Assembly: GCA_002104905.1 (NCBI GenBank)
Contig: MCFE01000119.1
Span: 98,365 to 162,364 of the forward strand
DNA from: Basidiobolus meristosporus CBS 931.73
Taxonomy: Eukaryota; Basidiobolomycota; Basidiobolomycetes; Basidiobolales; Basidiobolaceae
Direction: 5' to 3'
DNA length: 64,000 bases
Position numbers and translations under genes: made by a program. The notes under the pieces were generated by a model. That model saw only the letters and a list, made by a program, of their open reading frames with translations, was not told the DNA's origin and searched no databases. How positions within the stretch are numbered: the first letter of the stretch is position 1; every line of letters starts with the position of its first letter. Of the stretch, positions 11,772 to 21,419 are shown in pieces.

Positions 11772-13060
11772 TCAAACTATATGGGTGTCCATATGTTCAA
11801 TGGCTTGTTGTCTTGGTCTAAGCTGCTCATCAAAGGTCTTCCTAACAGATGGGGATACACTCAGGATTTCTCCAACCAATAAAGTAAGGTTCTGTTTCAG
11901 CAGCTTCTCAGTAATCAGTTGAGGGCTTGAGTAGCTTGCTATCTTTGAGGTCATCTGAAAGTGAGGTAATAGATCTTGGGTGGGCAGCATACTAGGCCTC
12001 TTGTTGATGGCAACTTCAGGTTCTTCAAATTGTGGTCTTCTAAGGATTGGTTTGGCAGGTAATTCAGGGAGGTATCTTTTGGTAGCAAAGGCATCAACTT
12101 TGTATTGTCTATTGTCAGTGCTATTCAGACTCACTGTATGGGTCCCAGTAGGGGCATCAACAGTTATCTTTCTGGTTGCTGAGTTAGATTTCTGGAAAAG
12201 AGCTCTCATCCCTCCTCTTTGGAATTTAGTGGGAATCCTTCATCCTTCCTTGTCAGCAAGCATTCCATCAGCATCAAACTGTACTATTCCTTCTCTAAGT
12301 AGCTGACTAAGCTCAGTGCATTCTTGTCTGGCATGCTGAGTAGAGTTACACCAGATGCAGTGTCTTGGCAAAGGTCTTTGGCCCTCAGTAGCTACCACAG
12401 CTGAGCCATTAATCTTGAGGGCTAGCGTTTGTAGCTGTTCAGCAAGTTGGTCAATTCTGTTGGTAGTGTAGGTCTGATTGTCAGCAACAGCACTCCTTGG
12501 CTCCTTGGCTGACTGGTATGGCAGATTAGATGTCAGGAGTCTCATAAAGGTGGAAGTTTGCTTTGCCTCTAGGAGAACACATTTCATCTCTGCAAAGCAA
12601 GGAATGCTAGACATGTCATCCTTGGCTGCATGTAAGTCAACTTTCCTTGCCAAGTCCTGGGGCAGCCCTTGTTCAAGGTAAAGTGTCATGGTAAACTCAG
12701 TTATAGCCTGGGACTCAAGGAGTGGCTTGGCCATATCTTCATATTGTTGAATGAACTCTTTAGTAGTAGCTTGGAAAGTCTAGTCCTTCCAAAATGTCTG
12801 AGGTCTTTAATTCCATAGTATATCTGGGGTCTCCCATACTTGGTCTCTAGGTAGGTCTTCATTAAGACCTAGTCAGTGAGAATTTTTCCTTGGCTAAGAA
12901 GCTTAGTGGTAATATCATTGTTGCAGTAGTAGGGAAAGTCTTCAGCCATTTCTTGTTCAGATAGGCTGCACATCTTGCAAAGCTTCTCCCATTTGAATAT
13001 GAAGCTTTCCACATTCTTTCCATCAAACTAGGGAGCTCCATGTGAGAATGGTTATGGCAT
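11772..13060 (-). pseudogene. gypsy gag region (broken)
   Basis: Minus-strand pieces 12734-12240 and 12209-11772 lie where gag belongs, between the PBS and protease. The first piece ends in a cysteine/histidine-containing segment (RHCIWCNSTQHARQEC) that resembles a degenerate CCHC knuckle. From about 13060 to 12735 the region is broken by stops but continues the same reading direction. Confidence 0.6.
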
Positions 13061-13188
13061 AGAGTTCAGCTTGGGCAGGTTGGTTGGTATTGTAATCTTG
13101 ATAATATCAGTAGTCTCTTTTCAATAAGTGGATAACAGCTCAAATCTTCAGGTAAATCTTTTTGTGCCCTAGGGAGCTTGTATGAACC

Positions 13189-13205
13189 CCCCACACTTGG
13201 TGCCA
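13189..13205 (-). other. primer-binding site of the gypsy element
   Basis: On the minus strand, four bases after the 5' LTR, lies TGGCACCAAGTGTGGGG. It begins with TGG, as expected for pairing with a tRNA 3'-CCA. The site overlaps a palindrome (ACTTGG-TG-CCAAGT on the plus strand). I cannot name the primer tRNA from memory. Confidence 0.6.
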
Positions 13206-13209
13206 AGTA

Positions 13210-14280
13210 TGTGGTGGTGTATAAGTCCAAGGGAGAGATACATCCAACACTTCTCAAGTTTTTTATGTGTGGGGTGTTCACTGGGTGCAATAACCTCTGG
13301 CAAAAGCTTGCTAGGGATACTTGGGTTCTGTCTCTAATCTTATGAGATGGGGAATAAAGCCACAAGCTTGCCAAGGGAAAAATATTCAGCTACAAACCCC
13401 TACTTAGTAGGCATCTTAACAAAAGTATGTGCTGGGTTCAGCATCCTTTGAGATGACAATGTACTAAAGCTTCCAAAGTCAAAACAACTGTAAACTCCAC
13501 CAGCAGGGACTTGATAAGAATGCAGCTGTGTTCAATAGTTACAAAGACAGAAAAGTATCTTTGCCTGTACAAGAACAAACCTAGGAAAGAATCAAATATA
13601 ATAAAAGATACCTACTCTGAGTATTCCTTACAAGTAGTGCCTCCATGGTTGGTTGGCTGTCAGTGTGGTTTCCAGGGAGTGTCCTGTGGTCTGGGGTTGG
13701 AAATTCAGGTAGCAGCAGGTAGCAGTGATCACACTAATCAACAAGTTGGTATATTGATAAAAGGGATGATGATCAATTGTTGAGGAATAGCCTCCCTTAT
13801 AGACTTTTCTTACAGGCTAAGTGATTACTAATCATGGTGTTGCCAAAGGTTCCAGATATCAATAGAAATCTTGATGACATCAGAATGACCTAAGAATGTT
13901 CTAAGTAGGTGCCAGAAGTTTCTAAGAGGCACAGCACATCCAACCAATCAGAAATCAGTACTCTGAAACCTGTGTAACTTAGGGATACCATATATGGTAT
14001 GGAAATGGTAGGGATGGTTATACAGGTTCATCATGTGTCATGGGTACTGGTGCAGGTACCTGCCTAATATAGGAGCACTTGCTGCTAGTAAACTCACATA
14101 AAGTGAGGGATAACTTATGCAATAAGGTAACCAGGTGTGAGAGTCAACCAGCTTATGGGATAGTACTGATCAGGTAAGACAAATGGGTTAAAACTGAAAT
14201 AAGGGTAGTAGAGACATAGGGAAGTAGAAAATATGGGAATGAGCACATCTGTCAGTGGGTGTCACTGTCACCCCACTACC
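13210..14280 (-). repeat. 5' LTR of the gypsy element
   Basis: A 1,071-bp LTR matching 7173-8182. It abuts the primer-binding site at 13189-13205 and ends next to the resumed gag of copia A at 14281. The terminal A of the LTR appears replaced by C. Confidence 0.9.
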
Positions 14281-14487
14281 GCACCAATAAGAATGAAGAT
14301 GAAAATGCTTTAATAAGCAATGACAATCAGCAATGGAGGTAGCTAAGACCCTTCAAAGGCAACAGCAACCTGTTTTGTAACTACTGCAAAAGGAAAGGAC
14401 ACACATCAGACCAGGGCCTCAAAAAGAAAGATAATCATCAAAAGAAGCCTGAATATGGAAATGCTGCAACAACTAAAGATAGACTAT
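14281..14487 (+). pseudogene. gag zinc-knuckle segment of copia A
   Basis: Short piece of copia A gag left between two insertions. It begins with the Thr-Asn-Lys segment, contains the CNYCKRKGHTSD zinc knuckle near 14375-14410 (its last cysteine is lost: DQG instead of DRC), and is cut at TAT (14485-14487) by the DNA transposon. The sequence resumes at 17906. Confidence 0.85.
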
Positions 14488-14502
14488 AGACTTGTTCCAT
14501 TG
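14488..14502 (+). repeat. left terminal inverted repeat of the DNA transposon
   Basis: AGACTTGTTCCATTG, the exact inverse complement of 17891-17905. It is followed by an array of GTGCC/GGCAC motifs (14507-14575). Confidence 0.92.
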
Positions 14503-14670
14503 GATAGTGCCACATAGTGCCAGCCTGTTTATGGTGCCGGATCAATCTGGCACTCTACGGCACTATCTGGCACAATAATTTCTACCATGATGCCTGTGGT
14601 ATGATACAGCTACTGGTAATTTTACTCAATCTTACTTATGTTGCTCAGAATAGTGCTTTCCTTGCTTTAT

Positions 14671-15555
14671 TTACTCTTCATAATGCTCCAGACACATTTC
14701 TCTCAGTGGATGTGTTCTTGTATGAACATACTGTGCATTAATAAGTATCTTAACTATTTTACCTATTCTGCTGCTTTCTCCTATATATGACTTTCCTCTG
14801 TATTTACCTGCCAATATGCTGAATCTCTTCAGATATCCAAATGTGTGCTCTACCCTTACTCTGAAATGATTAAATATCTCATTGTAGAGCTTCTGCTTCC
14901 TGCTAAGTACACCATTCCTTGGCTTACTATCAGCTGTAATACATCCTAATCTCTGACAATCCTCTCCTATATAAGCTAAGTCTGCCATACATTTCTCCCC
15001 TCTACTGAATTCAGGATGATTCTCTACCCAGAGTGCTTTGTCATGCCTACTTCCAGCAAATGGCCCACTAAACCAGATGATGTTACCCTCAATGTCAGAC
15101 AGTGCTTGAAACTTCACACAGTGTGCCTTGTACTTGCCAGAATAAAAGTGCCTCTGCCCTCTAGAAGGTCTGTTGATCCTCACTGGGAAGGTATCCAAAA
15201 TACTCCTGATATGGAACCTGTTGCTGAACACTCTGGGATATGGAAGTCTATTGGAGCTTCTGAACCTAGTATTCCAAGCTTGCTCTAAGTCATTCATACC
15301 CTCTGCAAGGTGGTTCTCCATTGCTGTCAGCTGGGAATGAAAGCTTCTAGGACTTTTGTTGCCATGGATGGTGGGATGAAACCTTGTAGGGCAATAGTTC
15401 TTGTAAAAGCAGAGAAGCTTGACAAGGGATCTCCTTGAGTAGATTGGGGTTGATGGTCCACAGTACTTGGAATAGATCTCCTCTAGTGTGTCAAAAGGAA
15501 ATCCAGTGGTAGTGATGGGATTGATGAGAAAAGACCATTCAGATGAGTAAGTCAT
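14671..15555 (-). CDS. DDE transposase of the PIF/Harbinger (DDE_Tnp_4) type
   Basis: A 294-residue protein starting at ATG 15555. It should excise and reinsert the surrounding element by DDE chemistry on the terminal repeats. Likely catalytic residues are Asp121 (LDTFPVRI), Asp192 (ADLAYIGED) and Glu236 (RVEHTFGYLKR). A GSRHDKALW motif at about 168-176 is typical of this superfamily. The N-terminal 60 residues are helical and may form the DNA-binding part. The length is somewhat short for the family (usually above 300), but no stop or frameshift interrupts it. It is divergent to the ORF at 15915, with about 360 bp between, so both may share a promoter region. Family assignment is confident; activity is inferred. 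Confidence 0.88.
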   Translation of the reverse strand: MTYSSEWSFLINPITTTGFPFDTLEEIYSKYCGPSTPIYSRRSLVKLLCFYKNYCPTRFHPTIHGNKSPRSFHSQLTAMENHLAEGMNDLEQAWNTRFRSSNRLPYPRVFSNRFHIRSILDTFPVRINRPSRGQRHFYSGKYKAHCVKFQALSDIEGNIIWFSGPFAGSRHDKALWVENHPEFSRGEKCMADLAYIGEDCQRLGCITADSKPRNGVLSRKQKLYNEIFNHFRVRVEHTFGYLKRFSILAGKYRGKSYIGESSRIGKIVKILINAQYVHTRTHPLREMCLEHYEE

Positions 15556-15914
15556 ATTAAAATTGGTGGATGATTGTATTAAGGTGGTTTGAATTGATTT
15601 GGCACGATCTGCCTTATTTATCTGATTTTTGATATATTATGGTTAAATCTCCATCAATTGCCATGTATCCCATCATTATGTCGCAAAAATCATTCGCAAA
15701 CAATGCCTTAGTACTTTTATTGATGCTTTAATCATAGGTCTATAATCAAATAGGAAATCTGCAATTGATGTGATCTGATCCGTGTCAACATGATCTGAGA
15801 TGCATCATGCATAATATATGGAAAATTCAACAATCACTTCAGTTTTCATATATATTTCATATAAGACCAGGTTGATGCCAATATACTGCTGTATAAGTAT
15901 CCAAATCTGTTGCT
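15556..15914. promoter_or_regulatory. divergent intergenic region of the DNA transposon
   Basis: AT-rich 359-bp spacer between the two divergent ORFs of the element. It is the only place for promoters of both genes and contains several TATA-like runs (for example ATATATTTCATATA near 15848-15862). No defined operator is visible. Confidence 0.4.
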
Positions 15915-17162
15915 ATGGTCCCCATACCAAGCCTCAACTCATCTTTAGTACAACCCAGACAAAACCCATCCCCCAGCTCACAAGCGCGGTCCGGACCGGA
16001 AAAGTTGATGTCAGATCCGTTTGAGTTCTCGCCAAATGATTTTAGTATGGCCCAAGTGTCTATGATGAGCCTTCATACAGATATTTGGGCACTACTGATT
16101 AATCTAGCAGAACTAGATACCTCTGAGAGTCAACAAAGATGGAAGAATTTGAGTAGAAAGCTGTGGCATGACTTCTACATCAAGATGCCAGCCGATGTAT
16201 GTAAAAAGATATATAACAAGACAAGTATTGAAATCAAGAATGAGCTGAGAGTGAGGGGATTTGACAAAGAAGCCGCGCGGGAGCGATTTCACGCGCAATT
16301 TGCACAGTACGGGCCGGACGCGTCTGTTTGTGCCTTAACTTTGGGAACCAAAGAGATTTTGAATGAGTTCTTGCCTCAAATGACTAATGTACTACGTGAT
16401 ATATTAGTAGAGCTAAGTGGCTTCCGAGAGCAATATACACAGGACTCATCCAGGCAACAGCTCCAAAGTATCAGACAGAGGGTAAGTGAATACCTTGAGG
16501 AATCAGATGGTGAGCTTCAGGAGGAAGAATACAGACCGCAAGCAGCATCATCCAGGTTGCGCCAGCACGCCTTGCTGGATTCCCTACCATCTCTTGCAAC
16601 CACAGCGCGCCGGCGCATGTCAGTCCAGAGTACACCAACACCCTTTACCAGAACGCCCCACATCAAGTCAACGCGCGTTGGGTCAACACGCATGCTTCAG
16701 AGCAAAACTACAAGAACTTGCCAAACTGCTCATTTAGACACAAGTCCATTGGAGCGGACCAAGTTGCGTCAACTTGCAGCATCACATCAAACTCAGCCAA
16801 GGGCCATCTCAACACGTCAAGGCGCGCCTGCGCGTGTGGTTTTGCCTGACCATCAGCGAGTTACTTCTGGTGAACTGACTGATGATGACCAACATGAAGT
16901 GCCTCAACCACCGGAGCCCTTGGCAAGTAAAAGAACGCATCAGCGCGTGGCACTACAGGCCGGTTCAGTTGGTTTAGTTGGAGCGATTCAGCACGGCCAA
17001 GCTGTAGCATCGCACTCATCAACTAGGAGGCAAAATACTGACTACAAATACACAAGTAGCCAAGATGATAGTCAGCCAGGAAGTAGTATAGGTGTGCAAA
17101 GTGAGTCACTACCAAATGCTTCAGTAGTAATCCCTGTGAGAAAAAAACCCAGGAGAAGATGA
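15915..17162 (+). CDS. second protein of the DNA transposon, unknown function
   Basis: Up to 415 residues from ATG 15915; an alternative in-frame ATG lies near 16008. The first roughly 180 residues after the alternative start look helical (SQQRWKNLSRKLWHDF, then a stretch ending QMTNVLRDILVELSGFREQ). The C-terminal half is polar, rich in Ser, Thr, Arg and Gln and probably disordered. The protein ends in the basic tail KKPRRR, which could be a nuclear localisation signal. PIF/Harbinger elements normally pair the transposase with a Myb/SANT-like DNA-binding protein, and this ORF occupies that place, but I see no clear Myb motif. A decayed homologue lies at 375-1161, so the ORF belongs to the element. 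Function unknown. Confidence 0.7.
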   Translation: MVPIPSLNSSLVQPRQNPSPSSQARSGPEKLMSDPFEFSPNDFSMAQVSMMSLHTDIWALLINLAELDTSESQQRWKNLSRKLWHDFYIKMPADVCKKIYNKTSIEIKNELRVRGFDKEAARERFHAQFAQYGPDASVCALTLGTKEILNEFLPQMTNVLRDILVELSGFREQYTQDSSRQQLQSIRQRVSEYLEESDGELQEEEYRPQAASSRLRQHALLDSLPSLATTARRRMSVQSTPTPFTRTPHIKSTRVGSTRMLQSKTTRTCQTAHLDTSPLERTKLRQLAASHQTQPRAISTRQGAPARVVLPDHQRVTSGELTDDDQHEVPQPPEPLASKRTHQRVALQAGSVGLVGAIQHGQAVASHSSTRRQNTDYKYTSSQDDSQPGSSIGVQSESLPNASVVIPVRKKPRRR

Positions 17163-17890
17163 TGCGATTGCTTTGAATTGCTCACATTTGTAATGATCCC
17201 AACAACCCTTTTTTTTTGCAATCCAAATCAAGCCATCGCAAATCAGTGATCATCAATTTTTTGATATAAGTAATATCAAGGTCATCTCACATTTGAGACA
17301 GAACCCCTATAAATAAACACCCTGCATATATATACGTCATCCGTAATACCAGTGCAGCTATTGGATCTGTTTTGCACCTACACAATTGCTTGCGTGCTGG
17401 CTATGACACCTTGTCCAATCACTAGGATCAGGGATTTACTTGCTCAATGAGCAAAATGGGATATTTGATGGCGAATCAGGTAGCTTTTTTAGTAGTCAAT
17501 GACCCAATTGGGGGCTGCCAGCTTCAGGATACTTTTGGACCAATTAACCACTGAGATACCGTCCAATTGGAGTGAGGGTAACCAAAATGGTAAGTATTAG
17601 TTTAGTTTATAGTGTGATACACATATATTTCCATTTACATTAAAGAAACATATCCAAATACCGGATTTTACCTGCCATAATGGCGGTATCCGATTGCGCA
17701 CGTGATGCTAACATTACAAGTTGGCGTGATCATCCGTTCCAACCTCATTGTGTCAGATTGTGCCATAGTGTGCAAGATTGTCCTGCATAGTGCAAAATCG
17801 TCCAAGAACAATCCTTCCTTCTGGTAGCTATAATATTGCACCCAATCGTTCTTTACAACCGCAGATTGTGCCGCATGCCCTGGCACGGTA
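17163..17890. other. right non-coding part of the DNA transposon
   Basis: Non-coding, homologous to 1162-1890 of the decayed copy. Near the end it carries GTGCC/GGCAC-type and related GTGCAA/GTGTCA motifs like those near the left terminus. No gene. Confidence 0.6.
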
Positions 17891-17905
17891 CAATGGAACA
17901 AGTCT
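17891..17905 (-). repeat. right terminal inverted repeat of the DNA transposon
   Basis: CAATGGAACAAGTCT, the exact inverse complement of 14488-14502. It is followed by TAT, the second copy of the target duplication. Confidence 0.92.
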
Positions 17906-20900
17906 TATTCCTATCTGTACTAAAAATGACCACAAACAGGGATTCTCAGATGTAGTATATTGACTGTGAAGCATCTCAACACTTAACACACCAAATAGAA
18001 CTTTTTACCCATTATCATGATGTTCCATTTAAGAATGTTTTCATGGGTGACAACAAAACACTTGATGCAGTGGGAGAAGGTACTATCCAAGTAAGCCTAA
18101 GAGGCAGTGAAGGAAGCCATACACTGACTTTCAAAGAAGTACTCTATGTACTAGAAATAGCCAAGAACCTACTATCTGTGAGCAAGGCCACTGCAGAAGG
18201 ACTCAGTTTCAGCTTTGACAATTCTAAATGCAAGATCACCGATCAAAATGGTGCCCATATTGCTTTGGGTATCAGAGATCAGAATCTATACAAGTTGACT
18301 TATATTCCATCATATTTGGAATTCAATATAAGTAACTTGAATGAGGAAACACCAATGCTTTGGCTCCGGAGATTTGGTCACATTGATTTTGATTATTTGC
18401 GCAAAATGATCAAAGATCAGCTAATTTCTGGAGTAAAAAGTGATCACCCAGCTAATTTGGAGCACTGTGAAGCCTGCATATATGAGAAACAAGCCAGACA
18501 ACCATTCAAGAGCTCTGGGTTAATCAAAACTAAGAAAAAACTAGATGTAATTCACTCAGATCTGTGTGGACCTATTCAAAATTTATCCTTAGGTGGAATG
18601 AAGTATTTAATTGCTTTTATTGATGATTATGCAAGATACACTTGGGTCTACTTCATGGAGAGAAAGGAAGAAGCTCTGTCTAAGCTCAGGGAGCTTAAAG
18701 CTATCATGGAGAGAGAAACTGGCAAAAAGATCAAGAAATATGCTCTGACAATGGTGCAGAATATACCTCAAAACTCTTCATCCACTTCTGCAAAATTCAA
18801 GGGATAAAGCAAGAGACTACTGTACCATATTCCCCACAGCAAAATGAAGCAGCAGAACATGCTCACAGATCAATAATTGGTATAGCAAAATCTATGATCC
18901 ATGATCAAAAACTATGCTGTGATTATTGGGTGGAATTAGTTGCCACTGCTGTATATCTTAAAAATAGGAGTTATAACAGAATACTTTGTGATTTTACTCC
19001 ATTTGAAGCATGATATGGATACAGACCAAGTGCAGACCATCAAATAATATTTGGGTGTAAAGCATATACCAAGAAACTGCCCGGAAATCAGTCAAAATTT
19101 GAGCCAAAGAGTGTAAATGCATATTTTTGGGCTACTGCAATGAGAGTAAAGTATACAGACTCTACAATACCAAAGCAAAGAAGCTAATCACGTCCAGGGA
19201 TGTGCTGCTTGATGAATATTCAAAATTCTCACAAAAAATGACATCAGATGATGATACAAATCTGTTCTCAAGTCTACCAATTGTCAGAATTGAATCAGAG
19301 CAAAACAGTGAAAATTTTTTCACTTCAAAGGACTCTACAACCATGGTTCAGCCAGATTCAGTGCCCAGGAATATCTCAGAAGTGATCATTCTAGAGTCAA
19401 ATGCCTGGAGATCCAATTGGACAAGAAATAGCCCACATTACTACATCAATGAGGGTACAAACCTAGCCTATGCCAATTCAGTCCATATTGATGAACCCCA
19501 GACTGTAAAAAAGGCCCTAAATAGCCCTCAGATGGAGTTTTGGAGATTGGCAATGACTGAGGAATATCAGGCCCAGATGGAAAATCAAACCTGGGACTTG
19601 GTCAAGTTACCAATCAACCAAAAATCAATTGGATGCAGATGGGTCTTCAGGACAAAATACAAGGCTGATGGTACAATTGAAAGATACAAAGTAAGACTTG
19701 TAGCCAAAGGATACTCTCAGACAAAAGGACTTGACTATACTGCAACCTTTGCACTGGTAGCCAAGTTTAATTCCATCATATTAATTTTGGCTATTGCAGC
19801 CAAAAATAAGTTTTTTATTCATCAAATGGATGTAAAGCAGTATTTGTGAATGGAGAACTTGCTGAGGATATGTATATGGACCAGCCTGATGGGTTTGTTG
19901 ACCAAGATAATCCCCATTTGGTCTGCAAGCTTAAAAAGTCACTATATGGTCTCAGACAATCACCAGGAGCCTGGAATTGCAAGATAGATTCTTATTTGGA
20001 ATCTTTGAGTTTCAAAAGGAGTAATGCTGACTATAGTATATACTATAATCCAGATAGAGCAAATCCAGTTCTATCAGCTTTGTATGTGGAAGATCTTATT
20101 ATAGCCATCAATAACCTAGAAATATTGGAAGAGACTAAATCCAGCCTATCTAAGGAGTTCAAGATGTCTGATCTAGGAGAACTCAGTTACTACTTAGGGA
20201 TTTAGTTCTCCATTGACAGAAGTACCCAGACTATCACCCTATGCCAATCCAAGTATATTCAAGATATACTAAAGAAGTACCAAATGGAAGACTGTAAACC
20301 AGCAGCTACCTCAATGGAGACAAACCTTAACTTGTCAAAACTCAACCAACTCAAGAGAGCTTGGTGCATCTGAAAGCCCTGACTTTCCTTATCAATCTAT
20401 GGTCTGCAGTCTGATGTATATCATGCTTGGAACACATCCAGATACTTCATATTCAGTGGGAGTTGTCAGCCAACATAATCAGAACTATGGATCTGATTGT
20501 ATTGCAGCAACTAAGTGGATTTTTAGATACCTTAAAGGAACTGCTGATATCTGCTTAGGATACACTTATAAGGATTCAGAACAGGATCTTGTGGGATACT
20601 CTGATGCAGATTGGGGACAAGATTTAGAATACAGAAGATCTACCACAGGATACACCTTACTTTACTGTAAAGGAGCAATTTCATGGAATTCACAAAAGTA
20701 ACCAACTGTGGCACCTTCTACCACAGAGGCAGAGTCCATGGCAGCCTGTGAAGCTACAAAAGAAGCAATGTGGTTAAGAAAGCTTTTTACAGATTTAGGT
20801 CTATGTCAAAAACACCTATTACATTATTTCAAGATAATCAAGGATGTATACAATTAAGTAGAAATCCAACTTTTCATGCTGAAGCCCAGCACATAGATAC

Positions 20901-21059
20901 TGAACATCTTTTCATAGGTGAAGCTATAGAGAATAACTAAGTTAGCTTAGCTTACTGCCCTTCAGATGAAATGATTGCAGATATATTTATCAAACCATTA
21001 GCTAGACACTGGTTTGAACATCTTAGGTCAAAATTAGGACTAGTCAGTATCAACATATA
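17906..21059 (+). pseudogene. pol of copia A (broken)
   Basis: Continues copia A after the DNA transposon. The protease region (17906-18040) has lost its active-site context. GAG-pre/integrase lies at 18043-18807 with HSDLCGPI and SMIHDQK-like pieces; the frame shifts near 18735. Reverse transcriptase runs 19127-20205 with LYVEDLIIA, in which the first Asp of the YVDD box has become Glu. RNase H lies at 20399-20985. Stops occur at least near 19010, 20203 and 20699. The last codons end near 21059, just before the AAGTGGGAG purine tract. Non-functional. Confidence 0.88.
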
Positions 21060-21071
21060 GCTAAGTGGGAG

Positions 21072-21419
21072 CTTTGTAAAAATCTGTAATTCCACCTAAA
21101 TACTCACCTAACTTGGTCACTTAGATCATTACCTTCAGATCCTAGAGAATACTGACCAGACTCCTTGTTTGGATTTATTTAGAATATTTTCACCAAAATA
21201 CCAGGTACCTGGAACATGAATATTCTTAAAGTTGTCCAAACAGCCCCAAACCTGGCACACATGTTCTTGGGACCTTCCTTAACCTATTCTACATATTTGT
21301 TTTGCCAGTACCATGTAAAAGTATAAAACTACTTTTAAACTCATTGAGTCATTAAGTGAAAACCACATAATCTACTTGTCCTCCCAATCACTTCCAATAT
21401 CTCCAAGACTCTTACAGCA
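21072..21419 (+). repeat. 3' LTR of copia A
   Basis: A 348-bp LTR (CTTTGTAAA ... CTTACAGCA) following the purine tract. It has several substitutions relative to 6211-6559, indicating an older insertion than copia B. Followed by the AATAT duplication. Confidence 0.88.

Larger units (their letters stand above)
7173..14280 (-). mobile_element. decayed Ty3/gypsy LTR retrotransposon inserted in copia A gag
   Basis: A minus-strand element with two long LTRs (7173-8182 and 13210-14280). On the minus strand the order is PBS, gag, protease, reverse transcriptase, RNase H, integrase, purine tract, 3' LTR, which is the Ty3/gypsy order. The insertion point in copia A is flanked by GCGC (7169-7172) and GCAC (14281-14284), consistent with a 4-bp duplication that has suffered one CpG transition. 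Every coding domain is recognisable but broken by stops and frameshifts. Confidence 0.88.
14488..17905. mobile_element. PIF/Harbinger-type DNA transposon, apparently complete
   Basis: A 3,418-bp element with perfect 15-bp terminal inverted repeats (AGACTTGTTCCATTG) and a 3-bp target duplication TAT (14485-14487 and 17906-17908), as expected for PIF/Harbinger elements. The copia A sequence on both sides matches the intact copia across the join. It encodes a DDE transposase (minus strand, 15555-14671) and a second protein (plus strand, 15915-17162), divergently arranged. Both frames are open, so it may be autonomous. Confidence 0.9.
6211..21419 (+). mobile_element. copia A: plus-strand copia element carrying two nested insertions
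   Basis: The element is bounded by LTRs 6211-6559 and 21072-21419 and flanked by a perfect AATAT duplication (6206-6210 and 21420-21424). It interrupts the pol 3' end of the outer element. Its gag is split at 7172/14281 by a gypsy element and at 14487/17906 by a DNA transposon. Removing these (7,108 + 4 and 3,418 + 3 bp) leaves 4,676 bp, against 4,687 bp for an intact copy. The gag and pol frames contain stop codons and frameshifts, so it is no longer autonomous. Confidence 0.9.
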
